57,789 nucleotides of DNA from an uncultured Pelagibacteraceae bacterium (GTDB taxonomy: Bacteria > Pseudomonadota > Alphaproteobacteria > Pelagibacterales > Pelagibacteraceae): the NCBI GenBank assembly GCA_902541825.1, contig CACBRY010000003.1, positions 1-57,789 on the forward strand. Reading direction: 5' to 3'. A program made the translations under genes and the position numbers. Of the stretch, positions 52,716-57,789 are shown in pieces (the first letter of the stretch is position 1; each line of letters opens with the position of its first letter). The notes below the pieces were generated by a model, which worked only from the letters and a program-made list of their open reading frames with translations, searched no databases and was not told where the DNA came from.

Positions 52716-53693
52716 ATGAGTATTCAAGAAATAGATTTTTCTAAAACCCTCAATGATGATCAAGTCTATGAGTCAATTATGTCTCATTATTCTACTCTTA
52801 GTAAAGATTGGATAAGTCATCAGTGGAATTGGATGAATAATGTTTATCAAACATTTAATGATCACTATAAATATATGATAATAATTTCTTTAATTGAAAA
52901 GACACTCCAATTTTATGACCAGATGAATGTTCAATATACTTATGATGAATATTACTCGAAATCCTATCTTCAAATTGAAAAGTTTAGCATTACAGAACTT
53001 TGTGAAAAATTAGATTTACCTAAAGAAACAGTTAGAAGAAAAGTTTTAGAACTTGAAAATAAAGGTGTAATAACACGTAATAAAAAAAAAATTATAATTG
53101 ATAGAAAAGCATTTACATTTGTCAAACCTGATAATCAAATAAAATTTTCTGCAAAATATATTTACTTAGTTTCACAAGCTTTAAATAAAGATAAAATTTA
53201 TTCAAAAAAACTAGATCAAAAAACTATTGAGAATATTATAAAAAAAAAATTTTCATTATCGTGGAGATGGTTTTACAGAATGCAGATACCTTTAATTATA
53301 GGATATCATAAATTTTTTCAAGATTTGACAACTTTTCATATTTGGGGGACAATTTGCATGAATCAAGTTTTAAATGTTTCAAACCAATTAAATTTAAATA
53401 ATGAAAAATCTTCGTTAGATTACTTTGCCACAAATAACATTCTCATAGAAAATCTTGGTACAAATACTGGAATAAGTGCAATGTCAATTTCTGATATGAC
53501 AAAAATTCCTCGAGCAACAATAATTAGAAAATGTAAATATTTAATTAAAGAAGATTTAATAAAATTAAATGAAAAAAAACAATATGTGCTTACTTCTATG
53601 AATTTTAGAAAAATTTTACCTTATCAAACAGAAATTTTTAAGTACAAAGCTAAATTTATTCGTAAAGTTTTAAATCTTCTTGTAATTTCTTAA
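52716..53693 (+). CDS. Protein with two winged-helix (Crp-like) DNA-binding motifs
   Basis: A 325-aa probable DNA-binding protein. The first wHTH is at about residues 90-130 (SITELCEKLDLPKETVRRKV then LENKGVITR), the second at about 260-300 (MSISDMTKIPRATIIRKCKY then LIKEDLIKLNEKK). The motifs resemble each other, suggesting internal duplication; no ligand-binding domain is recognisable between them. A TATAAT lies 3 bp before the ATG, so the true start of transcription or translation needs checking. I do not recognise a named family. Confidence 0.6.
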   Translation: MSIQEIDFSKTLNDDQVYESIMSHYSTLSKDWISHQWNWMNNVYQTFNDHYKYMIIISLIEKTLQFYDQMNVQYTYDEYYSKSYLQIEKFSITELCEKLDLPKETVRRKVLELENKGVITRNKKKIIIDRKAFTFVKPDNQIKFSAKYIYLVSQALNKDKIYSKKLDQKTIENIIKKKFSLSWRWFYRMQIPLIIGYHKFFQDLTTFHIWGTICMNQVLNVSNQLNLNNEKSSLDYFATNNILIENLGTNTGISAMSISDMTKIPRATIIRKCKYLIKEDLIKLNEKKQYVLTSMNFRKILPYQTEIFKYKAKFIRKVLNLLVIS

Positions 53694-53733
53694 ATCTTTA
53701 ATAGATTCTCCTCGAGTATTACACAGAGGGGTC

Positions 53734-54579
53734 ATGGGTATAGTAACAACAATAGCGCCGTTTGCGCTAGCTCTCATAATGTTAGGGCTTGGTGCTTCAT
53801 TAACAGTAAAAGATTTTACAAGAGTTTTTCAGCACCCAAAAGAATTTTTTGTTGGTTTAATTTGTCAATTAGTTGTTCTTCCAATTATTGGGTATCTATT
53901 GATAATCATTTTAAAAACTCCAGTAGAGTTAGCATTAGGGGTTATGTTGATTGCAGCTGCACCTGGTGGAGTAACATCGAATGTACTTACTAAATTTGCA
54001 GATGGTGATGTTGCACTTTCTATATCTCTTACTGCTTTTACTAGTTTAATAAGTATTGTTTCAGTTCCTTATATAGTTTTTTTATCAATTGATTTATTTG
54101 ATATTACTTATGTTGAAAAAGAAGTTTCAATGCTTGGTATATCATTGAAGATGTTTTTTGTGGTTACTGTGCCTGTGATAATTGGAATGATCATTAGAAA
54201 ATTTTTTAGTGATTTTATAGAAAATAATATGAAAATTATTGAGAAAATATCTATAGGATTATTTTCAATTGTTTTTATTGCTATCTATATTCAGGAATGG
54301 GATAGTATTATAATGTTCCTCACTACAGCAGGAACTATTGCTTTAGTTTTAAATATTTCCATGATGATTATAGGTTTCTATGTTGCTAAATTTTTCGCAT
54401 CAGGTGTTGCTCAACAAAGATGTATATCTCTCGAATGTGGATTGCAAAATGGGACATTGGCTGTTTTTGTAGGAACTCAATTGTTTGGTCAAAATATGAC
54501 TTACATGGTTCCAACTGCAGCATACGCTTTGATAATGATGATGACTTCTGTTCTTTTTGTTTTTTTTCTTAAGAAATAG
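53734..54579 (+). CDS. Bile acid:sodium symporter (BASS) family transporter
   Basis: Membrane protein of 281 aa with about nine hydrophobic helices. It has the family motifs LALIMLGLGASLTVKDF, GVMLIAAAPGGVTSNVLTKF (sodium-site region) and SLECGLQNGTLAVFVGT. Bacterial relatives carry pantoate, pyruvate-type acids or other organic anions with sodium. The substrate is not evident. It converges on the dehydrogenase gene with 3 bp between stops. Confidence 0.85.
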   Translation: MGIVTTIAPFALALIMLGLGASLTVKDFTRVFQHPKEFFVGLICQLVVLPIIGYLLIIILKTPVELALGVMLIAAAPGGVTSNVLTKFADGDVALSISLTAFTSLISIVSVPYIVFLSIDLFDITYVEKEVSMLGISLKMFFVVTVPVIIGMIIRKFFSDFIENNMKIIEKISIGLFSIVFIAIYIQEWDSIIMFLTTAGTIALVLNISMMIIGFYVAKFFASGVAQQRCISLECGLQNGTLAVFVGTQLFGQNMTYMVPTAAYALIMMMTSVLFVFFLKK

Positions 54580-54582
54580 AAC

Positions 54583-57027
54583 TTAATTATTTTTAAAATT
54601 AGTATGTTTTAAAGGTTTGTTAATTACCTCAATAGGGTATTTTATTTTTTCTATTTCAATAAATAAATCTTTTTTGTGAAGTTCATCATTTGAAATATCG
54701 TTATTGATATAGCCAAATGTTAAATTTTTCCTAAAATTAAAAGAATAATTGCCAGATGTTGATCTACCTATTATCTTATTTTCTAAATAAATAGGCTCAT
54801 CATGAAGCAATAATGGTTCACCTGGTTTGCTATCTTTTAAAGTAAACATTGCAAATCTACTTTTAATTTTTTTCTTTTTGATTTTTTCTAAAGCTTTTTT
54901 GCCAATAAATTCATCCTCCTTTTTAGAGCTTATTGTGAAAGATAAACCTGCTTGATATTGATTTTCTTCTGGTGAGATGTCATGTCCCCAATGTAAAAAT
55001 CCACTTTCCATTCGCATAATATCCATGGCATGCATACCACAATTAGATAGGTTAAAATCCTTGCCTTTAATAATAAGTAATTCATAAATTTTTTTAGAAT
55101 CTTTAGATTTAACATATAATTCGTAGCCTAATTCACCAACGTATGACAATCTTTGAGTCCAAATTTTAATTCCTTCAATAGTGATATATTTTGCCGTACT
55201 AAATCTAAAATTATCATTTTCAAAATTATCTTTTGAAATTGATTTCATTAAAGCTCTACTTTTTGGTCCAAAAACTCCAAAAACACAATAATCATCAGTA
55301 ACGTCTTTTAACTCAACATCTTTTGCAAGGTGTTTATTTATATGGAATTTGTCTCTTTCTCGCGTAGCTGCAGAGCTTATTATTCTAAAATGATCTTTTT
55401 CAATACAAACGACTGTTAGATCTGTTTCAATTCCACCATCAGGATTTAACATATGTGTATAAACACATTTTCCAATCTCATTTTTAATATTAGCTGTGCA
55501 AATTTTTTGTAATTCTTTATGAGCCTGATTAGATTTTATCTCAAATTTTGAAAAAGGAGTTAAATCAAATAAACCAACATTTTTTATAGTATTATTTGTT
55601 TCGTATTCTGCTGAAGGGTACCAATTTTGGTAGTTATAACTGTATTCATATTCCGTTTTTTCTCCATCTAAAGCAAACCACATTGGTCTTTCGTATCCAC
55701 CAGAAACACCAAAACACGCACCGAAACTTTTTAATTCGTCGTGATATGGAAGTGTTTTTATATTCCTAGAGGTTTTATGTTGTTTAAAAGGCCAATGCAT
55801 TCCATATAAATCTCCTAAAGACTCTGTAATTCTTTTTTTAATAAAACCCAATTCAGAGTGAAATTTTTGAAATCTTTTAATGTCATAGCAAAAAATATCT
55901 TCATTAATATGTCCATTGATCAACCATTCAGCTGTAACTTTACCAACACCTCCCCCACTTCCAATTCCAATACTATTTAAACCACAACACACAAAAAAGT
56001 TTTTTACTTCCGGCACTTCTCCAAGCAACGTATTTGTATCTGGGGTAAACGACTCTGGACCTGAAAAAAATTTTCTAATTCCTACTGTTTCTAAAACTGG
56101 AAATCTTTTAATTGCTGTAGCTAAATAAGGCTCAAAATGCTCAAAATTTTCTTGAAATTCTCCAAAGGAAAAATCTTCTGGAACTTTATTAATTTTATCC
56201 CATGCTGGGATTGATTCAGACTCAAAAATTCCAACTAATATTTTTCCAGCATCTTCTTTTATATAAGTTCTGTTATCAAAGTCTCTTATCACCGGTAAGG
56301 TTTTAGAAAGATTTTCAATCGGCTCAGTGATAATATAGAAGTGTTCTGCTGGATAAAGAGGAATACTTACTCCAGCTTTTTCTCCAATTTGGCGTGACCA
56401 CATTCCTGATGCTAAAACTATATACTCACAATCAATTTTTTGACCATTTACTTTTACACCAGAAATTTTTCCATTTTTAGTAATAATCTCATCAACAGGA
56501 GATTTTTCAAAAATCTTTGCCCCTTCCATTCTAGCTGCTTTTGCTAACATATGTGTTACTCCAGATGGATCTGCAGCACCGTCACCTGGCATCAAAATCC
56601 CTCCTAAAACTTCATCAGTATTTACAATTGGATAATTTTTTTTAATTTGTTCTTTATCTAAAATTCTAACATCAACATTAAACAGTTGTGCGGTTGTTGC
56701 TTGTCTTTGAAGCTCTTGCCATCTACCTTTATTCTCAGCAATTGAAAGTGCACCGTTTAATCTTAATCCTGCTGAATGATCAACTTTCTTTTCAAGTTCT
56801 TTATAAAGATCCAAAGTATATTTTCTAATTTTGGTAATTGATGCTGAGGGACCTAATTGACTTACTAATCCAGCTGCATGCCAAGTCGTGCCTGATGTTA
56901 ACTGATCTCTTTCTAAAAGGATTGTATCTTTCCAACCAAATTTAGCTAAATGATAAGCAACTGAGCAACCAACTACCCCACCTCCGATAACAACAACTTT
57001 GGTGCTACTTGGAAGTTTTTTTTCCAT
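54583..57027 (-). CDS. Dimethylglycine/sarcosine dehydrogenase-like FAD-GcvT fusion
   Basis: An 814-aa two-part enzyme. Residues 1-400 are an FAD-dependent amine oxidase domain: VVVIGGGVVGCSVAYHLAKF, then TSGTTWHAAGL with the histidine that binds FAD covalently in relatives, and GIGSGGGVGKVTAEW. Residues about 430-814 are GcvT-like (GLFDLTPFSKFEI, ATRERDKFHI, GMHAMDIMRMESG), the tetrahydrofolate-binding half that accepts the methylene group. Such enzymes demethylate dimethylglycine or sarcosine in glycine betaine breakdown. Which methylated amine it uses is not settled by sequence. Confidence 0.85.
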   Translation of the reverse strand: MEKKLPSSTKVVVIGGGVVGCSVAYHLAKFGWKDTILLERDQLTSGTTWHAAGLVSQLGPSASITKIRKYTLDLYKELEKKVDHSAGLRLNGALSIAENKGRWQELQRQATTAQLFNVDVRILDKEQIKKNYPIVNTDEVLGGILMPGDGAADPSGVTHMLAKAARMEGAKIFEKSPVDEIITKNGKISGVKVNGQKIDCEYIVLASGMWSRQIGEKAGVSIPLYPAEHFYIITEPIENLSKTLPVIRDFDNRTYIKEDAGKILVGIFESESIPAWDKINKVPEDFSFGEFQENFEHFEPYLATAIKRFPVLETVGIRKFFSGPESFTPDTNTLLGEVPEVKNFFVCCGLNSIGIGSGGGVGKVTAEWLINGHINEDIFCYDIKRFQKFHSELGFIKKRITESLGDLYGMHWPFKQHKTSRNIKTLPYHDELKSFGACFGVSGGYERPMWFALDGEKTEYEYSYNYQNWYPSAEYETNNTIKNVGLFDLTPFSKFEIKSNQAHKELQKICTANIKNEIGKCVYTHMLNPDGGIETDLTVVCIEKDHFRIISSAATRERDKFHINKHLAKDVELKDVTDDYCVFGVFGPKSRALMKSISKDNFENDNFRFSTAKYITIEGIKIWTQRLSYVGELGYELYVKSKDSKKIYELLIIKGKDFNLSNCGMHAMDIMRMESGFLHWGHDISPEENQYQAGLSFTISSKKEDEFIGKKALEKIKKKKIKSRFAMFTLKDSKPGEPLLLHDEPIYLENKIIGRSTSGNYSFNFRKNLTFGYINNDISNDELHKKDLFIEIEKIKYPIEVINKPLKHTNFKNN

Positions 57028-57031
57028 TTAA

Positions 57032-57789
57032 TTAATTTTTGATTGCATCTCCTGGGTTAACATATTCATGTCCAAATACATCTGCAACAGCTTTATAAGT
57101 CACATGACCCTTATGAACATTTAATCCTGCTAAAAAATTTTTATCTTCACTAAGAGCTTTTTGATAACCTCTATTGGCTAATTTGACTAAATAAGGAAGT
57201 GTTGCTTTGTTTAATGCGATAGTTGATGTTCTAGGAACCCCTCCTGGCATGTTAGCCACACAATAATGAACAACATTATCAACTATAAAAGTTGGATCAT
57301 TAAAAGTTGTCGGTTTACTTGTTTCTACACAACCGCCTTGATCAATTGCAACGTCAACAATAACAGAGCCTCTTTTCATCAATTTTAACATATCTTTAGT
57401 GACTAATTTAGGCGCCTCTGCTCCGGGGATTAAAACTCCTCCTACTATTAAATCCGCTTCTGCTACTAACTTTTTTAAATCTATCTTATCACTTTGTTCT
57501 GGGATAATTTTATCTCCAAACATTTCAACTAATTGTTTTAGTCTTGCTTCTGATTTATCTACAACATGAACTTTTGCTTTCATGCCAGTTGCTATAGTTG
57601 CAGCATTTTCTCCTACAACACCTCCACCTAAAATTAAAACGTTAGCTGGTTCACCACCAGGAGCTCCACCCAATAATACTCCTCTACCTTTTTGGTTTTT
57701 TTCTAAACAATGTGCTCCAGCTTGAACTGACATACGTCCTGCTACAGCACTCATTGGTGCAAGTAAAGGAAGCCTTCCATTATCATCAG
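57032..57789 (-). CDS. ald: Alanine dehydrogenase (partial, 5' end outside window)
   Basis: NAD-dependent reversible deamination of alanine to pyruvate. The C-terminal 252 residues are visible; the family is about 370. GGGVVGENAATIATGM is the NAD-binding loop and PMSAVAGRMSVQAGA precedes it; GVLIPGAEAPKLVTKDML and the terminal YVNPGDAIKN region fit Ald. The reading frame continues without a stop to the window edge, with family-like residues before the first Met, so the internal Met at 57754 is not the start. It lies 4 bp ahead of the dehydrogenase gene. Confidence 0.92.
   Translation of the reverse strand, partial: DDNGRLPLLAPMSAVAGRMSVQAGAHCLEKNQKGRGVLLGGAPGGEPANVLILGGGVVGENAATIATGMKAKVHVVDKSEARLKQLVEMFGDKIIPEQSDKIDLKKLVAEADLIVGGVLIPGAEAPKLVTKDMLKLMKRGSVIVDVAIDQGGCVETSKPTTFNDPTFIVDNVVHYCVANMPGGVPRTSTIALNKATLPYLVKLANRGYQKALSEDKNFLAGLNVHKGHVTYKAVADVFGHEYVNPGDAIKN

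Noticed and set aside
1-57789. CRISPR array, rRNA operon, prophage, insertion sequence or integrase
   Set aside because: I saw no regularly spaced repeats, no rRNA sequence, and no transposase, integrase or phage structural genes.

Overview
The window looks like a chromosomal segment of a SAR11 (Pelagibacter-like) alphaproteobacterium. Reasons: very AT-rich DNA, lysine- and asparagine-rich proteins, almost no intergenic space, and a typical gene set (TRAP and amino-acid ABC importers, methylcitrate cycle, dimethylglycine-type dehydrogenase, citramalate synthase). This placement is inferred from recognition and base composition, not from a database search. Both ends cut genes: purC at the left, alanine dehydrogenase at the right. 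No stretch over 300 bases lacks a gene; the largest gaps are about 160 bp (nrdA/pgm and 48441-48600).

Layout. 1-4744 (+): purine operon purC-purS-purQ-[secreted polysaccharide-lyase-like gene]-purL, followed by bolA-grxD. 5306-15054 (-): a long co-directional run, glmU C-terminal domain-glmS-class II DAHP synthase-nadE-cysS-cimA-trmJ-rpsD-methyltransferase. 15126-19383 (+): gph, then prpD-prpB-prpC (methylcitrate cycle). 19384-22331 (-): nrdA-nrdB behind a promoter with candidate NrdR boxes. 22490-24248 (+): phosphohexomutase and a DUF2061 membrane protein. 24251-28969 (-): TRAP importer dctP-dctQ-dctM with dusA and a TauE/SafE exporter. 29065-33470: CoA transferase (+), rpoZ and an MFS carrier (-), then a hydroxyisobutyrate-dehydrogenase-like enzyme and a PNPOx-like protein (+). 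33503-36080 (-): tesA-like lipoprotein, a serine hydrolase bounded by perfect 31-bp direct repeats, and a gamma carbonic anhydrase-like protein. 36101-39097: thioredoxin-like protein and surface-polysaccharide glycosyltransferases. 39107-42494: M24/ectoine-hydrolase-like enzyme and a polar amino-acid ABC importer without an ATPase gene. 42556-46184 (-): mtnP-mtnA-class II aldolase-speDE fusion, coupling polyamine synthesis to disposal of its methylthioadenosine by-product. 46231-51952: glycosyltransferases, apt, rfbB, rfbA. 51953-52029 (-): tRNA-Met. 52120-53693: two paralogous tail-anchored miniproteins divergent from a double winged-helix protein. 53734-57789: BASS transporter, dimethylglycine/sarcosine dehydrogenase-like enzyme, alanine dehydrogenase.

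Points most worth a second look: the exported lyase-like gene embedded with 4-bp overlaps in the purine operon; the repeat-bounded serine-hydrolase cassette; the speDE/class II aldolase/mtnA/mtnP module with unusual aminopropyltransferase active-site residues; a stand-alone GlmU acetyltransferase domain; hairpins directly against start codons inside operons; and convergent genes that repeatedly share a 4-bp stop-codon overlap.
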